Counted from the first letter of the stretch, positions 26,321 to 35,776 are shown. The stretch is 64,000 bases of DNA from JAICXG01 sp963801255 (GCA_963801255.1 CAWDEC010000004.1:124001-188000), one strand, 5' to 3'. The notes: a model not told the origin generated them from the sequence alone. Numbers and translations: made by a program.

Positions 26321-26362
26321 GGCTGGCATATTTCGCGCACGGTGGGAGCCGAGAGGGTCACG

Positions 26363-26893
26363 CTACCATTTCAGAAATGCCATGACCGGAGTGGGATCGA
26401 GCTTCTTGCGCCCTTGGAGAAACTCCAACTCGATCAAAAATTGCGCCTCGATCAATTCGCCGCCGACCTTCTTGATCAACGCTGCGGCGGCCGCGGATGT
26501 TCCGCCGGTGGCGAGCAAGTCGTCGATCAGCACAATTTTCTCGCCGGGTGAAATGCTGTCGACATGCATTTCCATTTCGGCGTCACCGTATTCGAGCGAA
26601 TAGGATGCGCTTTCGGTCTTGAAAGGGAGTTTGCCCTTCTTGCGGATCGGCACAAAGCCGACTCCGAGCGCATAGGCAACTGCGGAGCCAAAGAGAAATC
26701 CACGCGCATCGATCCCAACCACCTTATCAATCGGCAGGTTGCGGCAGCGGTCGAGAAAAACTTCAATCGATTCCCGGAAAAGCTGCGCGTCGATCAGGAT
26801 GGGTGTGATGTCCTTAAAGATGATCCCGTGCCTGGGAAAGTTCGGCACGTCGCGCACGCCAGCGCGAAGCCGGTCAATGGAATTGGAAGCCAT
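26363..26893 (-). CDS. apt: Adenine phosphoribosyltransferase
   Basis: A 176-residue enzyme with typical blocks: RDVPNFPRHGIIFKDITPIL, VVGIDARGFLFGSAVAYALG, FVPIRKKGKLPFKTESASYS, and the PRPP-binding motif KIVLIDDLLATGGTSAAAA. It converts adenine and PRPP to AMP in purine salvage. Length and motif order match Apt. It is alone on the minus strand here, convergent with the DUF6572-like gene. Confidence 0.95.
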   Translation of the reverse strand: MASNSIDRLRAGVRDVPNFPRHGIIFKDITPILIDAQLFRESIEVFLDRCRNLPIDKVVGIDARGFLFGSAVAYALGVGFVPIRKKGKLPFKTESASYSLEYGDAEMEMHVDSISPGEKIVLIDDLLATGGTSAAAAALIKKVGGELIEAQFLIELEFLQGRKKLDPTPVMAFLKW

Positions 26894-27029
26894 GGCGGCA
26901 GGCTAGCGGGTGGAACAGGGCCGTCAATCCACGGAGGGATGCGGACAGAGGCGAACTCTATGGAAGAAGCCAGGCTGGGCGAAGCGCATTCGTTAGCTGC
27001 CTAACGAACCGGTCTCCAAGCAAATTGCA

Positions 27030-27329
27030 CTAGTTATGTTGCCGGCGCCGCGTCGCCGTCGGAATTTTGCTCCGCGCTTTGCCGCACTTGCGGACGAGAA
27101 GGCGAGGTTTTCGCTCGAGAGACGCCGACGGCCGCGGAGTGTCCGTGGCAGTGACGCGAACACGGACAATCGCGTTCGCCGAATCGTAATCACTCCGCTG
27201 ATAACGTGCCCAATTGGCGAGCGCCTGTTCCCTTAAGCGGGTGTAAGCGCGGTCCAGGGCTCGCTCGAGTTCTACAATCTCATCAGCTAGCGATGGGCCT
27301 GCGCCCGCCTTGTGCGGGTTCTTTCTCAT
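27030..27329 (-). CDS. Possible small basic protein, uncertain
   Basis: A 99-residue frame begins MRKNPHKAGAGPSLADEIVE and has one helix (LERALDRAYTRLREQALANW) in the first half. The second half is an Arg/Lys-rich tail of low complexity. An overlapping alternative frame covers the same stretch. No family is recognised. The window has about 570 bases without another gene between apt (26893) and 27466, so the region is either this gene or non-coding. Confidence 0.3.
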   Translation of the reverse strand: MRKNPHKAGAGPSLADEIVELERALDRAYTRLREQALANWARYQRSDYDSANAIVRVRVTATDTPRPSASLERKPRLLVRKCGKARSKIPTATRRRQHN

Positions 27330-27465
27330 GCGTGTTTTAAAAGCAGAAAGCGCGCCTCAACTCGAACAACGGGATCAAAAGGCAGCAGGACGGGCTCGGA
27401 TTTGAATGCATCCTGGCCTAACGACAATTGCCAAGCGGGCGGTTGCCTCCTACCTTTCTTCCTTC

Positions 27466-28257
27466 ATGGATCGCGAGCTGCTTGGCGTCTCCACCTTCTT
27501 CTTTTTCGCTGCCATGGTGCGGACCGTGGTCGCGGTGCGGGCGCGCAATTATCGTCCGACAATCTTCAATTTTTTTGCCATTACTTTTGGGTTCGTCTTT
27601 CAAACTGTCGCGCTTGCTCTGCGCGGTCACGCCCTCGGCAGATGCCCGCTAACGAATCTCTTTGAGGTGTTCATTTTTGTGGCCTGGTCGGTCTCGCTCA
27701 TTTACCTGCTAATCGGCCCCGCATATCGGTTGTCGCTCATGGGAGCCTTCACCGCGCCGTTGGTTTTTGTCTTACAGGCTTTTGCCCTGCTCGCGCCAAT
27801 TGACCGGCCGCACGCCATGCGCTCGCCGCCATCGCCCTGGCTTGAAATGCACGCGTCCATTTCACTCATTTCCTACGGAGCGTTCGCCCTCGCCTGCATC
27901 GCCGGCATTATGTATTTGGGCCAGGAGCGGCAACTAAAGCGCCGGCAGATCAACTCCATGTTTTATCATTTCCCTCCATTGACCGATCTCTTTGCTGCGA
28001 TCACACGTCTTCTTTGGCTTGGGTTTGTTTTGCTGACGGTGGGATTAGTCACGGGCTTTTTCACCGGTCAGCCGCTGCCCTACCTCAAGATCGCATGGTC
28101 GTTAGGCGTTTGGATTTTTTATGCTGCGATTCTGGTCGCGCGCCATCTCGGGATGACCGCGCCGCGCCGGATTGCGGCTCTTTGCGTGGTGGCGTTTAGC
28201 GCCGCATTGACGTTGCTCTGGGGCATCAACTTTATCCCCCTGGGCCACACATCGTAA
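27466..28257 (+). CDS. Cytochrome c assembly protein, CcsA/HemX-like
   Basis: Start ATG 27466 (MDRELLGVSTFFFFAAMVRT); a longer frame from 27406 exists. The 263-residue product has about eight transmembrane helices. The conserved segments are RCPLTNLFEVFIFVAWSV, PWLEMHASISLISYGAFALA and MYLGQERQLKRRQINSMFYH with the two histidines. The family handles haem at the membrane (CcsA) or controls haem synthesis (HemX). It directly overlaps hemA (TAATG) and heads the haem operon, so the HemX-like role next to hemA is favoured. The WWD-like haem motif of full CcsA is not obvious. Confidence 0.85.
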   Translation: MDRELLGVSTFFFFAAMVRTVVAVRARNYRPTIFNFFAITFGFVFQTVALALRGHALGRCPLTNLFEVFIFVAWSVSLIYLLIGPAYRLSLMGAFTAPLVFVLQAFALLAPIDRPHAMRSPPSPWLEMHASISLISYGAFALACIAGIMYLGQERQLKRRQINSMFYHFPPLTDLFAAITRLLWLGFVLLTVGLVTGFFTGQPLPYLKIAWSLGVWIFYAAILVARHLGMTAPRRIAALCVVAFSAALTLLWGINFIPLGHTS

Positions 28258-29306
28258 TGCACTTCTTCTGCGTCGGAATCAGCCATCACACCGCCGACGT
28301 TGAGTTGCGTGAGCGATTCGCGGGGCACGCGGAAGTCGATCGTGTTCTGCGCGAAGAGGTGGGTTGCTCCGAGGCGCTTCTGTTGACCACCTGCAACCGG
28401 GTCGAGATTTACGCAGCCGCGGAGGAATCGATTCCGACCGGGCGGATCGCTCATTGTCTCCTCACAAACGGAATGGAACTGCACGAGGATGATGTCGACG
28501 CGTTTTACCGTTACGAAGCGTTGCGTTGTGTGCAGCATTTGTTCCGCGTTGCCTCCGGCCTCGACTCGATGGTGATCGGCGAGACGGAGATTCTCGGGCA
28601 GGCAAAAAAGGCTTACGCCGCGGCAGGCGAGTCAGGCGCAGCCGGACCGTTTTTACATCGGCTTTTCCAGCGCGCCTTTCGCGTGGCGAAACAGGTGCGA
28701 ACGCGGACCGGCATCACGCGCGGCGCGGTCTCAGTCGGTTCGGTCGCGGTCGATTTGGCCGAACAAATTTTCGGCCATTTCGAAACACGCAAGGTGCTTC
28801 TGCTCGGAGCGGGCGAAGCGAGCGAGCGCACAGCGCGCGCTCTCATGAAACGTGGCGTCCGCGATATCCGGGTGGCCAACCGTTCCAAAGAACGGGCCGA
28901 AGCGCTTTCAGCGCTTATTTCCGGCCGGGCAGTATCGATGGAGGAATGGGAAACACAGTGCCGCGAGGTAGACATTCTGATCTCATCGACCGCGGCGGCA
29001 ATTCCAATTGTGACGCCGCATAATCTCGGTCCGCTCCTGCGCGATCGGCTTGATCGACCGCTCTTCATTATTGATATCGCTGTCCCGCGCGATGTTGCGC
29101 CGGAGGTGAACGAACTGGAAGGCGTATTTCTTTACGACATCGATTCGTTGCAATCGATTGCCCAGCAATCGCTCGCCTTGCGGCGCGAACAGATTGCCAT
29201 CGGTGAGGAAATCATTGCCGGACACGTGAACGACTTCAGCGACTGGTTCGCGGCGGCTCGCGAGCGCGTGGTTGGCGAATCGTCTTTGCGCGTTTCCGAA
29301 AGCTGA
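28257..29306 (+). CDS. hemA: Glutamyl-tRNA reductase
   Basis: The 349-residue protein has the HemA landmarks: CVGISHHTADVELRERF, the catalytic Cys in LLLTTCNRVEIYAAAEES, GLDSMVIGETEILGQAKKAY, and the NADPH-binding GVRDIRVANRSKERAEALSA. It reduces glutamyl-tRNA to glutamate-1-semialdehyde, the committed step of tetrapyrrole synthesis. It starts at ATG 28257 within TAATG of the upstream gene and is followed immediately by hemC. It is shorter than many HemA proteins (about 420 residues) because the C-terminal dimerisation domain is trimmed. Confidence 0.95.
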   Translation: MHFFCVGISHHTADVELRERFAGHAEVDRVLREEVGCSEALLLTTCNRVEIYAAAEESIPTGRIAHCLLTNGMELHEDDVDAFYRYEALRCVQHLFRVASGLDSMVIGETEILGQAKKAYAAAGESGAAGPFLHRLFQRAFRVAKQVRTRTGITRGAVSVGSVAVDLAEQIFGHFETRKVLLLGAGEASERTARALMKRGVRDIRVANRSKERAEALSALISGRAVSMEEWETQCREVDILISSTAAAIPIVTPHNLGPLLRDRLDRPLFIIDIAVPRDVAPEVNELEGVFLYDIDSLQSIAQQSLALRREQIAIGEEIIAGHVNDFSDWFAAARERVVGESSLRVSES

Positions 29307-30287
29307 GTGGACGCACGGAATCGCATCATTCTCGGGTCGCGCGGAAGCGAGCTTGCGTTGGCGCAGGCGGGCATGGTGGACACGGCGCTGCGAAAAGCGT
29401 GGCCAAAACTGGAAGTCGTCATCGACATTATTCGCACGAGCGGCGATGAAGGCCGGCATCGGGCGCCAGTTATCGATCGCAAAGCGGGGCGCAAAGGCAT
29501 GTTCACGCGCGAGATCGAAAAGGAGTTGCTCGTCGGCCGCATCGACGTCGCCGTGCACAGCGCAAAGGATCTGCCGAGTGAGCAACCGGATGAACTGGAG
29601 ATAACCGCGACATTGCCGCGGGCGAGCACAAACGATGTTCTGGTTACGAAGGATGGAGTTGGCTTGAGGGGTCTCGCGGCCGGCGCGACAATTGCCACCG
29701 GAAGCATTCGGCGTCAGCGACAACTGAAGTGGAAACGATCTGATCTCAAGGTCTCAGAGGTGCGGGGTAATGTTCCGACGCGCCTGCGCAAGTTGGCGGA
29801 GAATCCGGGCTGGAGCGGAATCATCCTGGCCCAGGCCGGATTAGAAAGGCTGGGAATTGTAAATCGGACGCTCCCTCAGCCAGATCTGGAGAGCGAACGG
29901 CAACCGTTCGAAACTTCGCAACTGGAGGGGATGCGCTACAAATTCGCCCTTCTGTCTTGGGAAGATTTCTTGCCCGCGGGAGGGCAGGGGATCATCGCGC
30001 TGCAGGTGCGCCATGCGGACGAGTATGCGAAAGAGCTCTTGGCAGCGATAGACGATCGACCGACGCATCTTTGTCTGCGCGCGGAACGCGAATTCCTGCG
30101 TCTCTTGAACGGCGATTGCGACTCGCCCGTTGGCGTGCAGGCGCAATTTCAACCTAACGAATTCCAATTGCGCGCGCAGGTTTTTACTGCGGAAGAACTG
30201 GCCCCCTGCGTTGGTATGGTGACGCATTCGGAGAGTGATCCAGAGATGATTGCGGGTGAATTGATGGAACAAATGTATGGAGGATGA
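29307..30287 (+). CDS. hemC: Porphobilinogen deaminase (hydroxymethylbilane synthase)
   Basis: The 326-residue protein starts at GTG 29307, directly after the hemA stop. Landmarks: IILGSRGSELALAQAGMVD, HSAKDLPSEQPDELEITATL, ATGSIRRQRQLKWKR, EVRGNVPTRLRKLAE, and the dipyrromethane-binding Cys in LNGDCDSPVGVQAQF. It joins four porphobilinogens into hydroxymethylbilane. Overlaps cobA-hemD by 11 bases, part of the haem operon. Confidence 0.96.
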   Translation: MDARNRIILGSRGSELALAQAGMVDTALRKAWPKLEVVIDIIRTSGDEGRHRAPVIDRKAGRKGMFTREIEKELLVGRIDVAVHSAKDLPSEQPDELEITATLPRASTNDVLVTKDGVGLRGLAAGATIATGSIRRQRQLKWKRSDLKVSEVRGNVPTRLRKLAENPGWSGIILAQAGLERLGIVNRTLPQPDLESERQPFETSQLEGMRYKFALLSWEDFLPAGGQGIIALQVRHADEYAKELLAAIDDRPTHLCLRAEREFLRLLNGDCDSPVGVQAQFQPNEFQLRAQVFTAEELAPCVGMVTHSESDPEMIAGELMEQMYGG

Positions 30288-31809
30288 AAAAGAGAGGGGC
30301 CGTTGTTACCTCGTCGGCGCTGGTCCAGGGGATCTTGGTCTGGTGACTTTGCGCGCGAAGCAACTCATCGAGCGGGCGGACGTCGTAATTTACGATTACC
30401 TGTGCAATCCCGAAATATTGAAATGGGCGCCTGAGAAAGCGGAAATTATTTATGCCGGCAAGAAAGCCGGCGCTCACACGCTGAAGCAAGAGGAGATCAA
30501 TGCGCTTTTGCTCGAGAAAACAGGCGCCGGAAAACAAGTCGTCAGGCTGAAGGGCGGCGATCCGTTTCTCTTTGGCCGCGGCGGAGAGGAAGCGCAAGCG
30601 TTGGCCGCGGCGAAGGTTGCCTTCGAGATCGTGCCCGGCGTCACTTCTGCGATCGCAGCGCCTGCTTACGCGGGAATACCGGTCACACATCGCGAACTGA
30701 CTTCGCACGTTACCTTCTTTACCGGACATGAAGATCCGGGAAAGAGCGAGAGCGCGATCGACTACGAAGCCCTGGCCAAACTCGGCGGGACGCAGGTCAT
30801 GTTGATGGGGGTCGAGCGAATCGAAACGATCGCACAGGAAATGTTGTCGCATGGCGTGCGCCCCGATCTCCCGGTAGCGCTTGTCCGATGGGGAACGACG
30901 ACGCGGCAGCAATCGATTCACGGAACATTGCAGAACATCGCCCAGCGCGTGGGGGAGGCAGGGTTTATGCCGCCGGCGGTGGCGATCTTTGGTGATGTGG
31001 TTTCGTTAGGCGATGAGCTGCGTTGGTTCGACCGGCGGCCGCTTTTCGGGAAACGCATTGTCGTGACGCGGACGCGCAAACAGGCCGGCGCCCTGAGTGA
31101 ACAACTGCACGAACTCGGGGCCGATGTGATCGAACTGCCGACGATTCGGATTGAGCCGCCTGCCGATCTGCGGGCGTTCGCTGAACTCGTGCAGGACGCA
31201 CACGCCTACGATTGGATTGTTTTCACCAGTACCAACGGCGTGAGCGCATTTTTCGAGATGTTTTACAAGCTCTACGATGACACACGCGACATGGGTGGAG
31301 CGCGCATCGCTGCGATCGGCCCGGCAACCGCGCAACGGGTGCGCGATTTTCACCTCAAAGTCGACCTGCAGCCAGATGAGTATGTCGCCGAAGCCGTGGT
31401 TCGCGAGTTCAAGAAAGAAGGCGACCTGGAAAATCTGCGGATCCTAATCGCACGCGCGGAGGAGGCGCGAGACCTGCTACCTAAGCAACTCGAAGCTCTA
31501 GGGGCCATTGTGGATGTCGCTTTTGCCTATCGAACCGTTGCGGAAACGGACGACAGGACGGAAGCAAAATCACGCCTGGCGACGGAGGGCGCGGATATGA
31601 TCACCTTTACCAGCTCGTCGACAGTGGAGAACTTCCTCGCTCTCGGACTGCCCTGGCCGCACGGGATGCGGGTGGCAAGCATCGGCCCAATTACTTCGCG
31701 AAAGGCGCGCGATCGCGGCCTAACGATCGCGGTGGAAGCGAAGCGTCACGATATTCCTGGATTGGTCGAAGCCATCCGCACTTATTTTGTCGGGCGCGAT
31801 CGATCATGA
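30277..31809 (+). CDS. cobA-hemD: Uroporphyrinogen-III C-methyltransferase / uroporphyrinogen-III synthase fusion
   Basis: A 510-residue bifunctional enzyme. Residues 1-245 are the SUMT/CobA half: CYLVGAGPGDLGLVTLRAKQ, VVRLKGGDPFLFGRGGEEAQ, VPGVTSAIAAPAYAGIPVTH and ALVRWGTTTRQQSI. Residues 255-510 are HemD: KRIVVTRTRKQAGALSEQLH, YDWIVFTSTNGVSAFFEMF and DMITFTSSSTVENFLALGLP. It cyclises hydroxymethylbilane and methylates uroporphyrinogen III to precorrin-2, feeding haem plus sirohaem or cobalamin. The fusion is common where hemA, hemC and hemD are clustered. It overlaps grpE by 4 bases. Confidence 0.94.
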   Translation: MEDEKERGRCYLVGAGPGDLGLVTLRAKQLIERADVVIYDYLCNPEILKWAPEKAEIIYAGKKAGAHTLKQEEINALLLEKTGAGKQVVRLKGGDPFLFGRGGEEAQALAAAKVAFEIVPGVTSAIAAPAYAGIPVTHRELTSHVTFFTGHEDPGKSESAIDYEALAKLGGTQVMLMGVERIETIAQEMLSHGVRPDLPVALVRWGTTTRQQSIHGTLQNIAQRVGEAGFMPPAVAIFGDVVSLGDELRWFDRRPLFGKRIVVTRTRKQAGALSEQLHELGADVIELPTIRIEPPADLRAFAELVQDAHAYDWIVFTSTNGVSAFFEMFYKLYDDTRDMGGARIAAIGPATAQRVRDFHLKVDLQPDEYVAEAVVREFKKEGDLENLRILIARAEEARDLLPKQLEALGAIVDVAFAYRTVAETDDRTEAKSRLATEGADMITFTSSSTVENFLALGLPWPHGMRVASIGPITSRKARDRGLTIAVEAKRHDIPGLVEAIRTYFVGRDRS

Positions 31810-32468
31810 GCAACGTGATTGAATCCGATTTCGCAAGCACCATGCAGGAGCTGAGCGCGCAGGCCTCGGCCCCTGCGCCGAAAGACGAATCGAAGACGGC
31901 TTCCGGAATCACTGCGCTCTTAAGCGCTCTGCATTCGTTAGGCCAGCGATTTGAGGCTCTCGAAGAAACCGTCGGACACGAGCTTCAGCCGGTGCATGTG
32001 GAAAAGATCGAGCAGCAACTGGCGGAGATTCGCGATAACGAACGGGTTAATCAAAAACTCTTCGACACGCTGCATCAGGAGCTAATCAGCTATCGCGATA
32101 ATTTCGTCAGAGAAGCGCTGCAAAAGCCATTCATTCGCGATTTGCTGGTGTTGTTTGATGACCTCTCCGGAATAGCGGCGCAATTCGAACAAGCTGCCTC
32201 GGGCAAGGAGGGTCGACGACAAGATGTCCAGGCCCGCGATAACTTGAACAATGCAGTTCATTTTCTTCTCGAGATCTTGCATCGACTCGAGGTGAACGAA
32301 ATTGCGCCGAAGGATACAATCGATCGCTCGCTCCACCGCATTATCGGTTTTGAACCGGCCGAGTCGCCGGAAGAAGACGGCCAGATTGTGAAAAGAGCGA
32401 AACGTGGTTTTACCTGGCACGATCGTGTTTTGCGTCACGAGGAAGTAATCGCAAAGCGTTTCCAATAG
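31806..32468 (+). CDS. grpE: GrpE-like nucleotide exchange factor
   Basis: The 220-residue protein starts with ATGA overlap. It has a disordered N-terminus, a long coiled coil (KIEQQLAEIRDNERVNQKLF) and the head domain (YRDNFVREALQKPFIRDLL). A GrpE beta-wing follows with QIVKRAKRGFTWHDRVLRHE, which matches the canonical GYxLxDRVLRPAxV pattern. GrpE releases ADP from Hsp70. It precedes a lidless Hsp70 by 145 bases, so it probably serves that chaperone rather than a canonical DnaK. Divergent from typical GrpE in its N-terminal part. Confidence 0.8.
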   Translation: MSNVIESDFASTMQELSAQASAPAPKDESKTASGITALLSALHSLGQRFEALEETVGHELQPVHVEKIEQQLAEIRDNERVNQKLFDTLHQELISYRDNFVREALQKPFIRDLLVLFDDLSGIAAQFEQAASGKEGRRQDVQARDNLNNAVHFLLEILHRLEVNEIAPKDTIDRSLHRIIGFEPAESPEEDGQIVKRAKRGFTWHDRVLRHEEVIAKRFQ

Positions 32469-32613
32469 CTCGCGGCATCCGCGGCGGTTGAGGGCACCCA
32501 CTCAGGCGCGCGATGCGCGGCAAAAAACCCTCCGAATTCCTTACGCGCAGGGCATGAAATCTGCATTGAGATGGCGCAATTCAGAAACGAATTCAAGGAG
32601 CCTTAACCAGCAC

Positions 32614-34176
32614 ATGAGCAATCGCAAAGCAGTCGGAATCGATTTGGGAACGACCTTCTCCGCCGTCGCGCATATCGACGCCTACGGGAAACCCCAAATC
32701 ATCCCTAACGCCGAGAGTGAACGCATCACGCCATCGGTCGTCCTGTTCGATGGAAGCAACGCCATCGTCGGTACTGTTGCCAAAAACAATAGCGTGGCCG
32801 AGCCGGAAAAGATCGTCGACTTCGTGAAGCGCGAGGTCGGCAAATCGAAGGAGCAATTCCATCGCGAATTTAATGGCACCAAATATTCCGCCGAAGAACT
32901 CTCGGCTCTCATCTTGAAAAAGATGAAGTCGGATGCGGAAAGATATCTCAAGGTGCCAGTGACGGATGCGGTCATCACGGTTCCTGCTTATTTCAATGAC
33001 GCTGAACGCACGGCGACGATCACCGCCGGTCGGCTCGCCGGACTCAACGTTTTGCAAATTATCAACGAGCCGACGTCCGCCGCGCTCGCCTATGGCCTGG
33101 ACAAGCTCGATGAAGATCAAACCGTCTTCGTTTTCGATCTTGGCGGCGGCACTTTTGACGTCACGGTGATGCGCATCGTGAGCCATCGACTCGAAATGGT
33201 GGCAACGAACGGCGATCACCGTCTCGGCGGCAAGGATTGGGACGACATTCTTGTAAACCATGTCGCGGAAGAGTTCGACAAGGTGCACGGAGAGAATCCG
33301 CTACTCGATCTGCAAAGTTACCAGGATCTGCAGAGCCGTGCGCTGGCCGCAAAGATTCAGCTCTCCAGCCGCGATCGCACCACGATCGTGCACAGTCACA
33401 ACGGCAAGAGTATCAAAGTTGAGATCACACGCGGGCAATTCGAGTCGATGACCAAGCATCTGGTCGAGAAATGCAAAGCGATCTGCGAAATCGTCATGCG
33501 CGAAGCGCAGATGCAGTGGTCGCAAATCAACAAGATTCTCCTCGTCGGCGGCATGACACGGATGCCGATGGTGCGCAACATGATCAGCCAGCTCTCCAGC
33601 GTGCCGCTGGCCGAAGACGTGAACCCGGATGAAGCGGTCGCGGTCGGCGCGGCCATTCAAGCGGTGCTCTCGCTCTTGCAGGAAGAAGAGACAACCGGCG
33701 AAAAAATGTTGCCGGCGGAAACGCGCCAGCAGTTTTCCTCGCGCGAAGGCGGCCTCATTCAAGTGCGCAACATCACCTCGCACACTCTTGGTGTAGTCCT
33801 CTGGGACGAGACCAACCTTGAAGAATACGTCTTCCCCATGATCAAGAAGATGACGACGATGCCGGCGGTGGTGAAAAACTCCTTCGGCACCGCGACCGCC
33901 AATATGCAGCGGGCGGTCGTGCGCATCGTCGAAGGTGAAAGCTCGCTTCCTCAGGAATGCACACCGCTGGGGATTTGCGATGTCGAGCTGCCGCCGTTTT
34001 TGCCCAAGGGTTCGCCAGTGGAACTGACTTACGAATACAACAATAACCAGGTCTTGGAAGTCTCGGTCGAAGCTTGCGGGAATACCGCGACGGTCTCGAT
34101 CGAAAGAAAAACGGGTCTTTCGGAGTCCGAGCTGGACCGGGCGACGGTGGCACTGGGACAACTGAGCGTCGTCTAA
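32614..34176 (+). CDS. Hsp70-family chaperone lacking the C-terminal lid (DnaK-like)
   Basis: ATG 32614 (MSNRKAVGIDLGTTFSAVAH) has AAGGAG 14 bases upstream; the longer frame from 32488 lacks family similarity. The ATPase domain has TFDVTVM within FDLGGGTFDVTVMRI, NEPTSAALAYGLDK, and KILLVGGMTRMPMVRNMI. The beta substrate-binding domain is present (VRNITSHTLGVVLWDE; FLPKGSPVELTYEYNNNQVL). The chain ends at residue 520, about 120 short of DnaK, so the alpha-helical lid and EEVD-like tail are missing. Lidless forms have been described in bacterial Hsp70 side branches. It probably works with the neighbouring GrpE and J-like/SUMF1 proteins. Confidence 0.88.
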   Translation: MSNRKAVGIDLGTTFSAVAHIDAYGKPQIIPNAESERITPSVVLFDGSNAIVGTVAKNNSVAEPEKIVDFVKREVGKSKEQFHREFNGTKYSAEELSALILKKMKSDAERYLKVPVTDAVITVPAYFNDAERTATITAGRLAGLNVLQIINEPTSAALAYGLDKLDEDQTVFVFDLGGGTFDVTVMRIVSHRLEMVATNGDHRLGGKDWDDILVNHVAEEFDKVHGENPLLDLQSYQDLQSRALAAKIQLSSRDRTTIVHSHNGKSIKVEITRGQFESMTKHLVEKCKAICEIVMREAQMQWSQINKILLVGGMTRMPMVRNMISQLSSVPLAEDVNPDEAVAVGAAIQAVLSLLQEEETTGEKMLPAETRQQFSSREGGLIQVRNITSHTLGVVLWDETNLEEYVFPMIKKMTTMPAVVKNSFGTATANMQRAVVRIVEGESSLPQECTPLGICDVELPPFLPKGSPVELTYEYNNNQVLEVSVEACGNTATVSIERKTGLSESELDRATVALGQLSVV

Positions 34177-34177
34177 G

Positions 34178-35776
34178 ATGCTCCAGCCGGCGGTCAGTTT
34201 CCCGGCACCGCTGCCGGATGATCCACGTAAGTGGGACGGTTGGAATCGTTATAATTCACCGAATCTTTACGAGCGACTCTGCCTGGATCCGGCGAGCCAT
34301 CCGCCTAACGAACTGATCGAGGAACGGTTTCGGGAACTTCTCCTTTGGTGGCAAAAAAAGCTGCCCCTAAAAAATCAGCCGAGCAATCCGCTCGCACAGT
34401 TGCTTCGTTCCGGCCTGGAGGAGTCGTCGCGTTTTTTAACAGAGGCGCGACTCGAATTACTCGATCCCGAACGGCGGCAAGAGATCGACCAGCAATTAGC
34501 AGCGCAGGCGGAAGAACGGGCACTGGCTGAGTTCAACAAATACCTGACGTTCGCGCTCAACGACAGAACTCTCACTCCGCAGGAAGAGGAGAATCTTCTG
34601 GAAGTCGGTCGTCAGCATGGCTTAACCGACGGGCGCATGGCGGAGTTAATCGAAGAAGAATTGCAACGCTGCGGTGGAACGCGTGTCACGCCGCCATCGC
34701 CGGAGGAACTGGCTGCTGCAGCCGGCGGCGAAAAGACGACAGCGCTTGATCCTGACAAGGACTTCATGCGCATGCTGCGTTTGAGCGGCCTCGACAGCAT
34801 GGAGATGACGGACGATCAGCGCGACGCCTTCATCAACATGGCGGAAAACCTAGGGATCGAGCCAGGTGATGCGGAGGACATGGTGGATCTCTACCTTGAA
34901 GAGCTCGAAGAAAAGAGCGCGCCCGCTCCCTCGAAACCGGTTGTCGCAGCCGCTCCTAAAGCGCCCGCCGCCGCATCCGCTCGTGTCGCCGCGGCAGGGA
35001 TCATGCCCGTGATCAATCCACAGGCTGATCGAGCGAAGTATCGAAACTTCATTAACGGAATTGGCGCCGAAATGATGCTTGTGCCCTCCGCTGTTTTCCA
35101 AATGGGAAGCGAGGCGAGTGATGCCGCCCCTAACGAACAGCCCGTCACGCAAGTGACGCTCAGTCGCTATTACCTGTCGCGTTATCCGGTGACGAATCGC
35201 CAGTTTGAGATGTTTCAGCCGAGCCATTCGACGAAACGGGCATCGGGTGCGGGCGACGATCATCCGGTCATCTACGTGAGCAATCTTGAGGCAATGAAGT
35301 TTTGCCAATGGCTGAGCGCACGTGAGAAAAAGCGCTATCGGCTGCCAACCGAAGCCGAATGGGAGTTTGCCGCTCGCGGCACGGAAGGACGCAAATATCC
35401 CTGGGGTGCTCAGGAAGGTCGCGGCGATCTGGCTAATTTTGCCGATCGCAATACCAATTTTGCCTGGAGCGATCGCAACATTAACGACGGTTTCGCCGAG
35501 AGCGCGCCGGTCGGTTCTTTTCCCTGCGGAGCGAGCCCATTCGGAATCGAAGACATGGCGGGTAACGTCTGGGAGTGGTGCAGCGATTTCATGGGATCGT
35601 ATCGCGGAAGTCCGAAGCTAAATCCAAAAGGCGCGGCCTCCGGAACGCAACGCGTTTATCGCGGCGGAAGCTGGAGATCGCGTTTCAGCAGCCTGCGCGC
35701 GACGGCCCGCGGGGCGAATCTCCCGGGATATTCATGCAACGATCTGGGGTTTCGTATCGTTTGCGAATGCGAGTAA
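34178..35776 (+). CDS. Degenerate J-like N-terminus fused to a SUMF1/FGE-type domain
   Basis: The 532-residue protein begins one base after the Hsp70 gene. Residues 30-110 resemble a J domain (NLYERLCLDPASHPPNELIE ... RELLLWWQKKLPLKN ... EARLELLDPERRQEIDQQL), but the HPD signature is absent. Residues 115-165 form a helical segment with LTFALNDRTLTPQEEENLLE. After an Ala/Pro linker, residues 285-532 are a SUMF1/formylglycine-generating-like domain: MLVPSAVFQMGSEASDAAPN, YRLPTEAEWEFAARGTEGRK, GNVWEWCSDFMGSYRG, RVYRGGSWRSRFSSLRATAR. Its active-site Cys pair is not obvious, so it may bind rather than modify. Likely a dedicated cofactor or client of the adjacent Hsp70. Confidence 0.85.
   Translation: MLQPAVSFPAPLPDDPRKWDGWNRYNSPNLYERLCLDPASHPPNELIEERFRELLLWWQKKLPLKNQPSNPLAQLLRSGLEESSRFLTEARLELLDPERRQEIDQQLAAQAEERALAEFNKYLTFALNDRTLTPQEEENLLEVGRQHGLTDGRMAELIEEELQRCGGTRVTPPSPEELAAAAGGEKTTALDPDKDFMRMLRLSGLDSMEMTDDQRDAFINMAENLGIEPGDAEDMVDLYLEELEEKSAPAPSKPVVAAAPKAPAAASARVAAAGIMPVINPQADRAKYRNFINGIGAEMMLVPSAVFQMGSEASDAAPNEQPVTQVTLSRYYLSRYPVTNRQFEMFQPSHSTKRASGAGDDHPVIYVSNLEAMKFCQWLSAREKKRYRLPTEAEWEFAARGTEGRKYPWGAQEGRGDLANFADRNTNFAWSDRNINDGFAESAPVGSFPCGASPFGIEDMAGNVWEWCSDFMGSYRGSPKLNPKGAASGTQRVYRGGSWRSRFSSLRATARGANLPGYSCNDLGFRIVCECE

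Noticed and set aside
26993..27193. 66-residue frame overlapping the 27030-27329 frame
   Set aside because: Composition is low-complexity Arg/Ser; neither frame is well supported, and the longer is only tentatively listed.
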